Below the pieces are notes generated by a model. That model had not been told where the DNA came from and did no database searches. It saw only the letters and a list, made by a program, of their open reading frames with translations. This document shows, in pieces, positions 9,214-18,890 of a DNA stretch of 64,000 nt (within the stretch, counting starts at the first letter, position 1; the number at the start of each line of letters is the position of its first letter). The stretch spans positions 1-64,000 of the forward strand of contig NZ_AJLL01000007.1 in the NCBI RefSeq assembly GCF_000317225.1, read 5' to 3'. Source of the stretch: Fischerella thermalis PCC 7521. GTDB taxonomy: Bacteria > Cyanobacteriota > Cyanobacteriia > Cyanobacteriales > Nostocaceae. The position numbers were made by a program, and so were the translations under genes.

Positions 9214-11437
9214 ACATCTAAAAAAAGTGCCTGATGACCGTAAAGCAGTTGCTCCATATAACTTCATAGAACTACCAGAAAAAGTAGTTGAAGCAGAACT
9301 TGAATGTAATGGTAAATTACGCGATAACAACCGCTACTATTCTGACCGTCACACTGGCAAAATTGTATGTACTTTAAAAACTGAATCACCTTTATATATT
9401 CGTTGTGGTTTAACACCTGCTGATTTTGCAGATTTTGGAGATAAACCGAACGAAGAACTAACACCAGAACAACGCAAAAAAAAGGCTGAATTCTTTCAGC
9501 ATCCTTCAAAACAGTATCCCGTTTTGCCTGGTAGCAGTTTGCGTGGAATGGTCAGAAGTCTAGTTGAAATTGTTAGCTTTGGCAAGATTGAAAGAGTATC
9601 AGATGCTTCAAAATTTTTCTTCCGTGCGGTTGCTGCTGATAGTGACGATCCCCTAGCAGAAAGATATACAAATGCTGTTGGTAAGTTAGCTGGAAATGTC
9701 AGCGCAGGGTATCTAGAAAAAAGAGATGGGAAATGGTTCATTCGCCCAGCTATTAAAAACCACTTGGGTAAATCATTTATTCGAGTGAAAGAAGAAGATA
9801 TAAAAGTTTATCTTCCTTCTCTAATCACTATGGAAAAAGCTAATTACCTACCTCAGTATCTCAAAATTAGCTATGAGGGAGTAGGAGAATCTCTAAAGAT
9901 TAGTGAAAATTGTGATATTTATGAACACAAAGGCTGGCTTGTTACTAGCGGTAATATGCTAGATAACAGCAAAACAACGGAAGCGGAACGCAAACGCCTA
10001 CTTCGCCGTAAGGAAGGACGTAAGTTTCACTATATAGTTTTGCAATCTGATAATTCAGCTGTTTCAATTCCAATTAGTGAAGATGCAATAAGAGATTACC
10101 GTAACGCATTGACAGACTTTCAAAAAGGAAAGCCCTTTAAGCAGAATTCTAAAAATACTTTCCATGAAAGTATGGGTTTTTTAAAATATTTAGACAATGA
10201 AGAACCTAGACCTGTTTTTTATTGTGAACCACAAAATCGACAGTCAACAGTAACTTTATTTGGTCAAAGTCCTAACTTTCGTATTCCTTATTCTCCTAAA
10301 AATGATGGTAAAGCTGCATCAGCAGTTGATTTTATTCCTGAAGAAGTAGGTGAATCTAAAAAAATTGATCTAGCTGATGCCATTTTTGGCTTTGTTAGGC
10401 GTAAAAACGAGAACAAAGAACAAGGTTCTGATGAAAATAAAAAAGAAAAACAGGAAAAATCTCGTGCTGGACGTATATTTTTCAGTGATGCTCAATATAA
10501 AAGTGAAGAAAATGGTATCTGGCTGACTGATGACACCATTACACCACAAATTCTGGCTACTCCTAAACCAACAACATTTCAGCACTACTTAGTCCAAAAA
10601 AGCCACGAAAAGAAAAGCCTGAAGCACTATGCTAGTCAACCCAATCAAGACACAGTAATTCGGGGACATAAACTATATTGGCATAAGGGAAATGTAGGCA
10701 TAGACAGAATTAAAACCAAAGCAACTGAAGCTGAAATTAAAGATAAACAATCCCAGTACACGGAAATTAAGCCAATTCAATCAGGAGTTTCTTTTGAGTT
10801 CACCATTTATTTTGAGAATCTCAGTGATGTAGAACTGGGTGCGCTTTTATGGGTGTTAACCCTATCAGTCGAAGATGTAGAGAAAGTCAAATTACTTGGC
10901 CTTGATAGCAAAGAAAAATATCGGCTTTCCCTTGGTATGGGAAAGCCATTAGGTATGGGTGCAGTAATGATTGAAAAATATGAACTTTCCCTTAATGAAC
11001 GATATCGTAATGAACCTAAGCAGCGATACACACAGCTATTTGATGATAATAACTGGTTAAGTGGCGATCGCCCTGCTACTTATGATGAGCATAAAGAATG
11101 TATTCATAAGTTTGAGGAATATGTAACTACGCACATTAGTGAAGCTGACTTTCCCCAAGATTATCCAGACAAACAAGATTATGAAAAATTGAAGCTAAAG
11201 GATGTACCGCGTATCAAAATGTTACTAGCTATGCTGAGATGGGATATTTTTCCACCTGTAAATAGAACACGATACATGGAAATAGAACGAGACATAACAA
11301 CAAATGACTACATCTGTCAGCCTGTTAAGGAAGATGATAAAACAGTTAATGAGTATAAATGTCGTCTGATACTGCCAACTCCATTTCAAGTAATGGATAT
11401 GTCAGACAATCGAAGAAGTTCAGTTCAACTTTGGTAA
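9203..11437 (+). CDS. Large Cas7 with internal insertion (TIGR03986-type RAMP)
   Basis: 744 aa from ATG 9203 (a frame start at 9176 lies deeper in csx19 and is not favoured). The RAMP halves are split. The N-terminal half carries YPVLPGSSLRGMVR near residues 104-117, and the C-terminal half carries the glycine loop LSLGMGKPLGMGAV near residues 575-588. Between them lie about 400 extra residues, including a lysine/glutamate-rich stretch around residues 395-425 and RGHKLYWHKG. This matches the Cas7-insertion subunit of type III-D. It ends the operon; downstream is transposase debris, with no array. Confidence 0.85.
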   Translation: MNPKHLKKVPDDRKAVAPYNFIELPEKVVEAELECNGKLRDNNRYYSDRHTGKIVCTLKTESPLYIRCGLTPADFADFGDKPNEELTPEQRKKKAEFFQHPSKQYPVLPGSSLRGMVRSLVEIVSFGKIERVSDASKFFFRAVAADSDDPLAERYTNAVGKLAGNVSAGYLEKRDGKWFIRPAIKNHLGKSFIRVKEEDIKVYLPSLITMEKANYLPQYLKISYEGVGESLKISENCDIYEHKGWLVTSGNMLDNSKTTEAERKRLLRRKEGRKFHYIVLQSDNSAVSIPISEDAIRDYRNALTDFQKGKPFKQNSKNTFHESMGFLKYLDNEEPRPVFYCEPQNRQSTVTLFGQSPNFRIPYSPKNDGKAASAVDFIPEEVGESKKIDLADAIFGFVRRKNENKEQGSDENKKEKQEKSRAGRIFFSDAQYKSEENGIWLTDDTITPQILATPKPTTFQHYLVQKSHEKKSLKHYASQPNQDTVIRGHKLYWHKGNVGIDRIKTKATEAEIKDKQSQYTEIKPIQSGVSFEFTIYFENLSDVELGALLWVLTLSVEDVEKVKLLGLDSKEKYRLSLGMGKPLGMGAVMIEKYELSLNERYRNEPKQRYTQLFDDNNWLSGDRPATYDEHKECIHKFEEYVTTHISEADFPQDYPDKQDYEKLKLKDVPRIKMLLAMLRWDIFPPVNRTRYMEIERDITTNDYICQPVKEDDKTVNEYKCRLILPTPFQVMDMSDNRRSSVQLW

Positions 11438-11451
11438 AAGCCTCTTTGGGC

Positions 11452-11649
11452 AAACTTTGGTGCTTCAGTTAAAAAATGATGTAATTTATGGTATTCAACC
11501 CCTATAGAGTTAAAAGCCATCTGAGAAAAGTTTTTTCTCTCGCTTTCCCCTAATAATCCTCCCAAATAATCCCTAAATCCTATTTTTTGGGCTTTATGAG
11601 TAAAAGCTTCATCAAATCGTTGACACCATTTATCAAAACACGACGGCAT
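11452..11649 (-). pseudogene. IS701-type transposase, N-terminal remnant
   Basis: Starting at the Met encoded at 11649 the frame reads MPSCFDKWCQRFDEAF, then LGGLLGESERKNFSQMA and YHKLHHFLTEAP. I recognise this as the N-terminus of IS701-like (IS4-superfamily) DDE transposases common in cyanobacteria. Similarity stops after LTEAP near 11452, before any catalytic residue. Only about 65 residues survive, abutting the 3' end of the CRISPR operon. No terminal inverted repeats were identified. Confidence 0.7.
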
Positions 11650-11731
11650 TGGGTAGGGAGGTGGGGGGAGTGTGAGGGGTGTGAGGAGATAACGAAGAAA
11701 GATTACTTCCTTGTCCTCCAAGTCGTCCCCC

Positions 11732-12552
11732 TTATCCTCCTTCTTCCCCTACTCTCTCCTCTGCCCATATCCGCACTTGGGGTTGAACATCAGCATTCAC
11801 AAACTTAATGGCATTACTAATCAAATTAATCAATACCTGTACTAAGATAGTGCGATGTGCTTTCACAATCGGTAAAGGTGACTCGATGGTGATGTGTGCT
11901 TGGGCAACTTGTATTTCTGGCTGTAATTCCTTGAGTACCTCAGCGATCGCGCTGTCCAAACTCAGCCGTTGTAACCAAATTTCGCTGCGTCCCAGACGAC
12001 TATAAGCAAGCAAATCCAGAATCAAGGTGTCCATGCGTGCAGCTGCGGTGACAAATTGTAGGTTTTATTAATAAACTGGTAGCGTTGCTGGCTATCAATA
12101 TAAGAAATGCAGACTGGCAAAGAGTTAGCAATTAAATGTAATAAATCTTGATGCTGACGACTTTTGTCTTCACTTAAAAGCAATTTTTGGCTAATTATTT
12201 GGGTATTCCGTCGAGAAGTGTTAACGAAGTGAATAAGTGAAACAAGAAATAGTCCTTCCACCAAAAATATAACTAGCTGGAGATTTGCCCAAGGATCGCT
12301 GCTGAATAATGATTTAGCTGGAGTTAAGAAAAAATAACCACCCAAAAAACTAGATAAAACTACTGCCAAAATACCAGGGCCAACTCCTCCATAGTAGCTA
12401 GTTGCCATAATGGCAGCAAAAAATAGTAAAAATGGGGTTTCTCTTAGTTGACCAGACCAATAATTCAGCAGCAATTTACCCAGTAGCGCAATCGCTACAG
12501 TCAAAACTGCAATACTATAACGCCAAAAGATCCGGCTTTTTCCTCTCAACAT
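11732..12552 (-). pseudogene. Broken sensor histidine kinase (DUF4118 membrane domain plus kinase fragment)
   Basis: Two minus-strand pieces in different frames. The 5' piece (12022-12552, 176 aa) has four hydrophobic segments of the KdpD/DUF4118 type and the beginning of a PAS domain (CISYIDSQQRYQFINKTY). The 3' piece (to 11732) reads RMDTLILDLLAYSRL, then an N-box-like VLINLISNAIKFV, and stops before the G boxes. The PAS remainder, the phospho-accepting His segment and the end of the ATPase are gone. The join near 12050 suggests an internal deletion with frameshift. It should not signal. Confidence 0.75.
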
Positions 12553-12811
12553 ATTTTTTGCCCAGGCTTACCTGAATCATATCGTTTCCAGATAAGTCTG
12601 GTAGATTTGGCAACCAGACAAGGATTTGTATTAAGAATTTTGTGAAATAGTATAAGGCGTTGTGTTCGTAGCACAACCCCTATTTGTTAGAGCGATCGCC
12701 TAAAGATTTAGTGGTCTGTGCGATCGCATTAATTTTCAGTAATTATCAAAATTTGGACATCAAAAATAGTCCACTTAACAGCAGGCAGATTACATTATGG
12801 TTTCAAAAAAC

Positions 12812-12836
12812 AAAACCCGTCACTAGGACGGGTTTT
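12812..12836 (-). terminator. Rho-independent terminator after tRNA-Val
   Basis: Ten-base-pair stem AAAACCCGTC / GACGGGTTTT around a 5-nt loop. Read on the minus strand it is followed by a T-rich run, directly 3' of tRNA-Val. Confidence 0.75.
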
Positions 12837-12843
12837 TAAAACA

Positions 12844-12916
<73 letters not shown>

Positions 12917-13008
12917 GTTTTTGCTCACAATAATTAATGTTAGCACACTAAATTGAAAAACGCGATAGTATTTTTGAGAAAATTTTGCTTGCCTCATCCA
13001 AAATTCCT

Positions 13009-13617
13009 ATGCCCTCTGGTCAAACGCACGATCGCATAACTTTGTGGGCTTTGCCGTTCGTTGCTGGAGCCACTTTTGCCCAAACCAAGAGTGGCAACTT
13101 AACCTTATTGGTGGCAAGTGGATTTATGTTCGGGGGGCTGATGTTTGGCCCAGACTTGGATATCTATTCTCGGCAGTACCAACGCTGGGGTCTGTTACGT
13201 TGGATTTGGATTCCTTATCAAAAAAGCCTACGTCATCGCTCATTCTTATCTCACGGGCCAATTATCGGTACAACACTACGAGTTATTTATTTGAGTGGCG
13301 TAGTGGGAATATTGGTAATTTTGGGTACAGTAGTTGCCCAAATACTAGGTAACGGCGACTGGAGTAGGCAATTTTTGAATGAAACCGTAGGGCGATCGCT
13401 TAATCACATTCCAGAATTACTAGCACTATTCTTAGGGCTGGAACTGGGTGCAATGAGCCATTCTCTCAGCGACTGGAGCAATTCTGCATACAAGCGTTTT
13501 CAAAAGCAAGGTGTTCGCGGTTTATTACCACGTGCGAAAATGAAGAAACGTAAACGCACAACTACTCAGTCGAATAGAACTAGAACAAAAAGAGCAAGCA
13601 AAGCAAAAAAGCATTGA
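13009..13617 (+). CDS. DUF2227-type putative metal-binding membrane protein
   Basis: 202 aa from ATG 13009 (an in-frame TTG lies 24 bp upstream). The N-terminus MPSGQTHDRITLW is followed by hydrophobic segments, the acidic FGPDLDIYSRQYQRWG motif, RHRSFLSHGP and HSLSDW. These His/Asp clusters are typical of the DUF2227 family, an integral-membrane group thought to bind metal through these residues. The C-terminal ~30 residues are very basic (KMKKRKRTTTQ). Function is unknown. It stands alone between tRNA-Val and mazG. Confidence 0.7.
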   Translation: MPSGQTHDRITLWALPFVAGATFAQTKSGNLTLLVASGFMFGGLMFGPDLDIYSRQYQRWGLLRWIWIPYQKSLRHRSFLSHGPIIGTTLRVIYLSGVVGILVILGTVVAQILGNGDWSRQFLNETVGRSLNHIPELLALFLGLELGAMSHSLSDWSNSAYKRFQKQGVRGLLPRAKMKKRKRTTTQSNRTRTKRASKAKKH

Positions 13618-13641
13618 GCTATCCTGGCATTTTCTTGGTGT

Positions 13642-13689
13642 CTTGGTGTCTTAGTGGTTAATTAAACACAAAGTCACTAAGACACAAAG
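13642..13689. repeat. Inverted-repeat element between DUF2227 gene and mazG
   Basis: CTTGGTGTCTTAGTG at 13642-13656 faces CACTAAGACACAAAG at 13675-13689, separated by 18 nt. The near-perfect hairpin resembles the small dispersed palindromes common in Nostoc-type genomes and may also end transcription of the upstream gene. Confidence 0.6.
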
Positions 13690-13715
13690 TAAGCTGTTAT
13701 TTTAAAGTTAAGTAT

Positions 13716-14558
13716 ATGTCTAATCTGCAAAAAAAGAATCAAACACAATCTGATGCTGACACTTTGGCAGCCTTACAAGAATTAATAGATGTGGTCGCAA
13801 AGTTGCGATCGCCTGATGGTGGTTGTCCTTGGGATTTAGCACAAACTCCCCAAACCCTAACACCGTATGTCATTGAAGAAGCTTATGAGGTGGTAGATGC
13901 TATTAACAGTGGGGATAAACAAGCGATCGCTGAAGAATTAGGAGATTTGTTATTGCAAGTTGTTCTGCAAGCACAAATAGCCAAGGAATATGGGCAATTT
14001 TCTTTACAAGAAGTAGCACAAGCTATTTCCCAAAAACTAATTCGGCGTCATCCTCATGTTTTTGCGGATGTGTCAGTGCAAAGCGTGGATGAAGTGCGGC
14101 AAAACTGGGAACAAATCAAAGCAGCAGAAAAAGGTGAACTATCTCCAGAAAATCAAAAACTGAGTACAAAACTCAGTGGTTATGCTCGCAAATTTCCCCC
14201 ATTAATGGCGACGATGAAGATTTCTCAAAAAGCTGCTGCTATTGGGTTTGAGTGGGAAAATATTGATGGAGTATGGGATAAATTTCACGAAGAATTGCGA
14301 GAGTTTCAAGAAGCTTTAGCTCACGAAACACCAGAACGCCAACAAGCTGAATTAGGAGATTTATTATTTTCTGTTCTCCAGCTGGCTCGTTGGTACAACC
14401 TTGATCCGAGCGAAGCTTTACAAGGAACAAATCAACGTTTTATTCACCGCTTCCAAAAAATAGAAGGATTTGCTGATCGCCCCCTGTCTGATTACTCTTT
14501 GGAAGAGTTAGAAGCATTTTGGCAAGAGGCGAAAGCACAACTTGCTAAAGATGGTTAG
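13716..14558 (+). CDS. mazG: MazG nucleoside triphosphate pyrophosphohydrolase
   Basis: 280 aa, the usual length for two-domain MazG. The first domain has RSPDGGCPWDLAQT followed by the metal-binding helices EEAYEVVDAI and EELGDLLLQVV. The second domain repeats the pattern with FEWENIDGVWDKFHEEL and ELGDLLFSVLQLARW. The family hydrolyses NTPs (canonical or damaged) to NMP plus pyrophosphate and helps clean the nucleotide pool or reset alarmone levels. Monocistronic by context. Cytosolic. Confidence 0.93.
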   Translation: MSNLQKKNQTQSDADTLAALQELIDVVAKLRSPDGGCPWDLAQTPQTLTPYVIEEAYEVVDAINSGDKQAIAEELGDLLLQVVLQAQIAKEYGQFSLQEVAQAISQKLIRRHPHVFADVSVQSVDEVRQNWEQIKAAEKGELSPENQKLSTKLSGYARKFPPLMATMKISQKAAAIGFEWENIDGVWDKFHEELREFQEALAHETPERQQAELGDLLFSVLQLARWYNLDPSEALQGTNQRFIHRFQKIEGFADRPLSDYSLEELEAFWQEAKAQLAKDG

Positions 14559-14889
14559 TAGTTGGTTGCACCACCAACTACTGACCACTGACTACTAGTT
14601 ATTTACAACTTAATTGTGAATGCCAATTTGTTAATATCTGTGTGGTGCGCGATCGCAGCGCCTGCGGTTGGGCCGTAGCCAGAGAGGATATTAACTGTAC
14701 CACAAAGGTGCAAAGATTAAAGTTGAGGAAATTTTTTGAGGATTTTTATCCACCTTGAAAGGACTGGTGGTCAGTGCTTGATGGTTGTTTGTTTTCTCCT
14801 TTGTCTTCCTTTTTCCCCAATCTCCTCTTGGTCAAAATTCTTTTTTTATAAAAATTAACTAAAAATCTGTACTGGCTGTTACAATCTTG

Positions 14890-15008
14890 TTATCAAAGAT
14901 TGCCCGCTGCGTTTTGGAAACGCGATGTTTGGGTTTTGCTCTACATAAGAAGAGAAGAGAAAGGATAGCCTTCTTAACAGACCAGCGGTATGAGGCTGGT
15001 CTTTTTTT
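14890..15008 (+). ncRNA. Candidate small RNA ending in a strong terminator, beside the porin gene
   Basis: The 465-bp gap after mazG contains no credible ORF. TACAAT at 14880-14885 could be a -10 box, with TTAACT 19 nt upstream as a weak -35. The following ~115 nt form a GCGTTT/AAACGC hairpin displaying GGAAAC and end in a perfect 8-bp hairpin plus seven T. The terminator serves the plus strand, yet the only plus-strand gene upstream ends more than 400 bp away, which argues for an independent short transcript. The GGAAAC loop is reminiscent of Yfr2-type cyanobacterial sRNAs; this resemblance is weak. Confidence 0.4.
14979..15008 (+). terminator. Rho-independent terminator
   Basis: AGACCAGC (14979-14986) pairs perfectly with GCTGGTCT (14995-15002), followed by a T run. 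Read on the minus strand there is no T run after the stem, so it is oriented for plus-strand RNA. Confidence 0.75.
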
Positions 15009-15023
15009 ATCTGCCCAAAAAAC

Positions 15024-16679
15024 TTAGAAACTAAAGGTAGTTCTAAGTGCGCCAATGATCACATCATTATTATCACTGTTATGATCCGGTGCAGTTAGCC
15101 AAATCACACCTGGGGTAATGGTTATGTTTTCGCTCACCTGATACTGATAAAAAGCCTCGAAGTGATATGAGGTATCTTCGTCCTCGTCGATTTCATTGAT
15201 GCTAGAACTTGTAACTTTCGGTTCCATGCCGACAATGATACCCGCTAAGCTGCCTTTACTACCGAGGTCAGGAAATCCCAGAGTTACTGCCCAGTTCCAA
15301 ATATCCAGCTTACCACGGTCGATTGTTCCTCCTTGTGTAGATAAGTTCCGAGCATTGGTGTAACCAACCCAACCACCCAAAACAAAATTATCACTGAGTT
15401 TATAGGATGCTTGTAGACCGTAGGAGTTGCTGGAAAATGGTACACTCACCGGTTCAGGTTCTCCAGGAACATCAGGGGGAGAAGTCAGTTCAGACTCCAG
15501 GAAAGAGATGGGATTGGCACGCGTGCTACCAGCACCCAGTTCCTGATTATAAGCATTAATGTAGGTTAAGCCAACAGTGAGGCGATCGCTCGGTTGAAAG
15601 GTTAGCTGTGCGAGTGCGCCGTAAGGCCCGTTAAATATACCGTTATCGGCAGATGGGTCATTGGGTGAACTTCCCAAATACGCTAAGCTGAGTGCTAATG
15701 CTTCGCTAAAGTTTTGCGTGACACCCAAACCCGCACCATCCATTTGGTAATAAATAGGGTTACGTGTACCAAAGGTTGATAATGCACCAAATGCACCATC
15801 TCCATCAAACAGGTTGACTGTATTTGTAACGTCGTCGGCTGCGCCTGCATTGGCAATAGCAATTACCTCAGTACTGTCAGTCAGTGAGAATCTGTACCAG
15901 AGTGCATCTAGGGACGCATCAGTGGTACCATCCTCACCAGCAAACGACAGACTACCTTCTGGTGTGCCGATATTCGGGTTGAGAATATTATTTGCTTGAA
16001 TCCTGGTAAATAAAGTATCTGACCCTGTGAAGCTGGTGTTCAATTCTACACGCGCCCGCGCCCCAAGGGTGGTATTGTTATCTTTAGCATCCACACCATT
16101 AACATTATCTCCTCCCAGAACATCGGTAATTGCCATTACCACTTGTCCAGTTAATTTAGTGGTGGTAGAAAATTGATTCGCTTCTAATTCTGCGGTACGT
16201 GCTTCTAGTGTATCTACACGACCCCGCAGAGTCGCCAATTCGGCGGAAAATTCTTCTTGCAGTCTTTGTAATGTGGCTAAATCTTCTTTTGTCACCAACT
16301 CTGATGTCGCGGTAGCGATGATTTCGTTGACGCGATCTAAACACGCATTTAAACCTGCGGCAAATTCATAACGCGTCATCGGCCGATTACCGCGATAAGT
16401 ACCGTTTGGATATCCAGCTATACAACCGTAGCGTTCTACTAGTGATTGTAAAGCTTGAAATGCCCAGTCTGTTGGTTGTACGTCCGACAATTGAGAAACC
16501 GAAGTTACTTGAGATTGAGTATTTTTGTTCTCAACTTTCTGCTTGGGAGTGACTACCAATTGCGGTTGAGTGTTTTCGGAAGTATTAATTGTTTCTCCAG
16601 CTAATGCAGTCGCATCAACAAGTAGAATTGCGCCGAGAATTGCTGGACTAACCAGCAAAGATTTCCAGAATTTTTGCAT
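15024..16679 (-). CDS. SLH-OprB outer-membrane porin (SomA / iron-uptake-porin family)
   Basis: 551 aa. A Sec signal peptide (LVSPAILGAILLVDATALA) is followed by an SLH domain at about residues 65-125 (VQPTDWAFQALQSLVERYGC, then YPNGTYRG and MTRYEFAAGLNACL). A coiled coil (about 130-170) comes next, then a beta-barrel of alternating hydrophobic strands ending in phenylalanine (TTFSF), as expected for BamA-dependent insertion. Cyanobacterial members form the major outer-membrane channels for small solutes and inorganic ions, with the SLH domain binding peptidoglycan-linked polymer. The 350-bp upstream gap also holds the divergent znuA promoter. Confidence 0.88.
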   Translation of the reverse strand: MQKFWKSLLVSPAILGAILLVDATALAGETINTSENTQPQLVVTPKQKVENKNTQSQVTSVSQLSDVQPTDWAFQALQSLVERYGCIAGYPNGTYRGNRPMTRYEFAAGLNACLDRVNEIIATATSELVTKEDLATLQRLQEEFSAELATLRGRVDTLEARTAELEANQFSTTTKLTGQVVMAITDVLGGDNVNGVDAKDNNTTLGARARVELNTSFTGSDTLFTRIQANNILNPNIGTPEGSLSFAGEDGTTDASLDALWYRFSLTDSTEVIAIANAGAADDVTNTVNLFDGDGAFGALSTFGTRNPIYYQMDGAGLGVTQNFSEALALSLAYLGSSPNDPSADNGIFNGPYGALAQLTFQPSDRLTVGLTYINAYNQELGAGSTRANPISFLESELTSPPDVPGEPEPVSVPFSSNSYGLQASYKLSDNFVLGGWVGYTNARNLSTQGGTIDRGKLDIWNWAVTLGFPDLGSKGSLAGIIVGMEPKVTSSSINEIDEDEDTSYHFEAFYQYQVSENITITPGVIWLTAPDHNSDNNDVIIGALRTTFSF

Positions 16680-16985
16680 TTTTCCTCACACTAAAACTTA
16701 AAAAGCTATGCAGAAGAGAAACTACTAGCACCCTAGCCAGAATACTTATCAGCGCTAAAGCGTTAACTACAAACCATTAGTATTTTTTTTGACAGACTAC
16801 AGATCCGCTTGCTGACAGCAGAGTTATTAAAAAGTATTCTCAAATAATTTATCAGTTGTCAGCAATTTTTTTAACAAAAAGTCTAGGAATCATAACTACA
16901 TGGCTATTTTGGCAACAGATTACCCATAGGGACTGTTGGAAAAAGCTATCGTTAGTTTTACATTTTTAAACAATTATCTCATGAG

Positions 16986-16999
16986 AATGAAAATTATTT
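16986..16999. promoter_or_regulatory. Zur/Fur-like operator upstream of znuA
   Basis: AATGAAAATTATTT, 67 bp before the znuA start, matches 12 of 14 positions of the palindromic box at 19384-19397. The rest of the 16680-17065 gap is AT-rich and holds the divergent porin promoter region; no ORF is seen there. Confidence 0.55.
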
Positions 17000-17065
17000 T
17001 TCTTTCTATTAGAGGTAGAATAAGACTCATTGTCAAGACCTAATCTTTGGGGAGGTAACAAGACA

Positions 17066-18070
17066 GTGAGTGACAGAGTAAGTAAAACAAATAAATTCCT
17101 GAGTAGTTTTGTATCTTTAGTAACTTTATTTTTACTAACAACTGCTTGTAATCAAGCAGATACAAAACGCTCAGTCAGTGTAGAACAATCACCCCAAGCA
17201 CAGGAAGCAGCATCCACACCGAAAGCAGAATCCAAAAAAATTAAAGTAGTGGCGACCTTTTTACCGATGTATTGGTTTACGCAAGCGGTAGCAGGAGATG
17301 CAGCAGACGTGGCGATTTTAGTACCTCCAGGAACAGAAGTACATGAGTATCAAGCTACACCAGAAAATGTGAAAGCGATCGCCACAGCTAATCTATTAGT
17401 AAAAAACGGCTTGGGTTTAGAAGAATTTTTAGAACCAACAGTCAAAAATGCTCAAAATCCAAAGTTAACACAAATAGATGCCAGTAAAGGTATTCAAACT
17501 GTAAAAGAAATATCACCGGTTGTAGAAGCAGGAAATAAAGAAGAACACGACCATGAACATGGTGAAGGTAATCCTCATGTATGGTTAGATCCTGTTTTAG
17601 CAAAACAACAAGTTATTAATATTCGGGATGGTTTAATTGCGGCTGATCCTGCAAATAAAGCCACATACGAAGCAAATGCAGCAGCTTATGTAAAACAATT
17701 AGAAGATTTAAATAATCAATATCAGCAGACTCTACAAAAGAATCCTAACTGCACATTTATTACATTCCATGATGCCTATCCATATCTAGCAAAACGCTAC
17801 AACCTTAAGCAAGTAGCAGTAGTAGAAATTCCTGAAGACCAACTGACACCGACTGATGTACAAAAAGCTGTTAATGCGGTGAAAAAGTATAATGTTAAAG
17901 CTTTATTTGGTGAACCAGGAATAGATAACAAATTATTGACAAGTCTTTCTAAAGATTTGAATTTAACTTTATATGAACTAGATTCTTTGGAAAAAGGTTC
18001 AACAGATCCGCAACATTATTTTCAGGCAATGAAAAATAATTTACAAACTTTAGAAACAGCTTGTAAATAA
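17066..18070 (+). CDS. znuA: ZnuA-type zinc-binding lipoprotein of an ABC importer
   Basis: 334 aa from GTG 17066, preceded by GGGGAGG at a good distance. The lipobox LLTTAC gives a lipid-anchored periplasmic protein. The cluster A-I fold is visible: FLPMYWFTQAVAGD, PPGTEVHEYQATPENV, then a short His/Glu loop EEHDHEHGEGNPHVWLDP, TFHDAYPYLAKRY and FGEPGIDN. Metal-ligand histidines sit in HEY, HVW and FHDAY. The histidine-rich loop favours zinc over manganese. It is followed 35 bp later by the ATPase gene. The upstream Zur-like box fits derepression under zinc shortage. Confidence 0.9.
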   Translation: MSDRVSKTNKFLSSFVSLVTLFLLTTACNQADTKRSVSVEQSPQAQEAASTPKAESKKIKVVATFLPMYWFTQAVAGDAADVAILVPPGTEVHEYQATPENVKAIATANLLVKNGLGLEEFLEPTVKNAQNPKLTQIDASKGIQTVKEISPVVEAGNKEEHDHEHGEGNPHVWLDPVLAKQQVINIRDGLIAADPANKATYEANAAAYVKQLEDLNNQYQQTLQKNPNCTFITFHDAYPYLAKRYNLKQVAVVEIPEDQLTPTDVQKAVNAVKKYNVKALFGEPGIDNKLLTSLSKDLNLTLYELDSLEKGSTDPQHYFQAMKNNLQTLETACK

Positions 18071-18105
18071 ATGTCATGTGTTGGTTGTTGGTCGAATTTT
18101 AAGTA

Positions 18106-18882
18106 ATGAATATTGAAATTCCTGTCCTGAAAGTAGAAGGATTGAGTGTAAATAAGGGTAATTATTTGGTTATTCGGGACGTTTCTTTTGATTTGTTGCC
18201 CGGGACAAATACTGCTATAGTTGGCCCTAATGGTGCAGGTAAAAGTACTTTAGTACAAGCAGTTTTAGATTTAATTCCTCGCACTGCTGGCAATATAGAA
18301 ATATTTGGTCGTCCAGTAACTAGATTAGGACATTTGTGCCATCAGTTGGGGTATGTGCCACAGCATTTTATTTTCGACCGCAGTTTTCCGATTTCTGTAG
18401 GTGAGTTGGTAGGCTTGGGATGGGTCAAACAAGGGAAAAGGGGAAATTCATTTTTTCAAAGTCTATGGCAGGGAAATCAGGAAAAAGCAGCAGCTATAAC
18501 CTCGGCTTTACGTCGAACAGATACTTATCATCTGCGAAACCAAGCAATTGGTACTCTCAGTGGTGGTCAGCTAAAGCGAGTGTTGCTCGCTTATTGTTTG
18601 GTGATGCCTAGAAGATTATTAATATTAGATGAAGCATTTGCTGGGGTAGATGTACAAGGTGCGGCAGATTTTTATACCTTGCTAAATGAACTGAAGCAAG
18701 AAGAAGGTTGGACAGTTTTACAAGTTTCCCACGATATTGACATGGTCAGTCGTTATTGCGATCGCGTGATTTGTCTCAACCAAACCATTGTTTGCACCGG
18801 AGTACCAGAAGTTGCACTCTCACCACAAAATCTTTTAGCAACCTACGGTCCAGGATTTAGCCGCTACCAACACCAACATTAA
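18106..18882 (+). CDS. znuC: ZnuC-type ABC transporter ATPase
   Basis: 258 aa with all ABC motifs: Walker A GPNGAGKST, Q-loop YVPQ, signature LSGGQLKRVLLA, Walker B RRLLILDEAF and the switch histidine in VSHDID. It should power zinc import with ZnuA and the membrane protein encoded at 19363-20241. Unusually, the permease gene is not next: a heptamer repeat tract and a minus-strand ArsR gene lie between them. Confidence 0.9.
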   Translation: MNIEIPVLKVEGLSVNKGNYLVIRDVSFDLLPGTNTAIVGPNGAGKSTLVQAVLDLIPRTAGNIEIFGRPVTRLGHLCHQLGYVPQHFIFDRSFPISVGELVGLGWVKQGKRGNSFFQSLWQGNQEKAAAITSALRRTDTYHLRNQAIGTLSGGQLKRVLLAYCLVMPRRLLILDEAFAGVDVQGAADFYTLLNELKQEEGWTVLQVSHDIDMVSRYCDRVICLNQTIVCTGVPEVALSPQNLLATYGPGFSRYQHQH

Positions 18883-18890
18883 AAGGATGA

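Noticed and set aside
11587-11808. Plus-strand 73-aa frame
   Set aside because: It overlaps the transposase remnant and low-complexity GGTGGGGGGAGTG sequence; no coding evidence.
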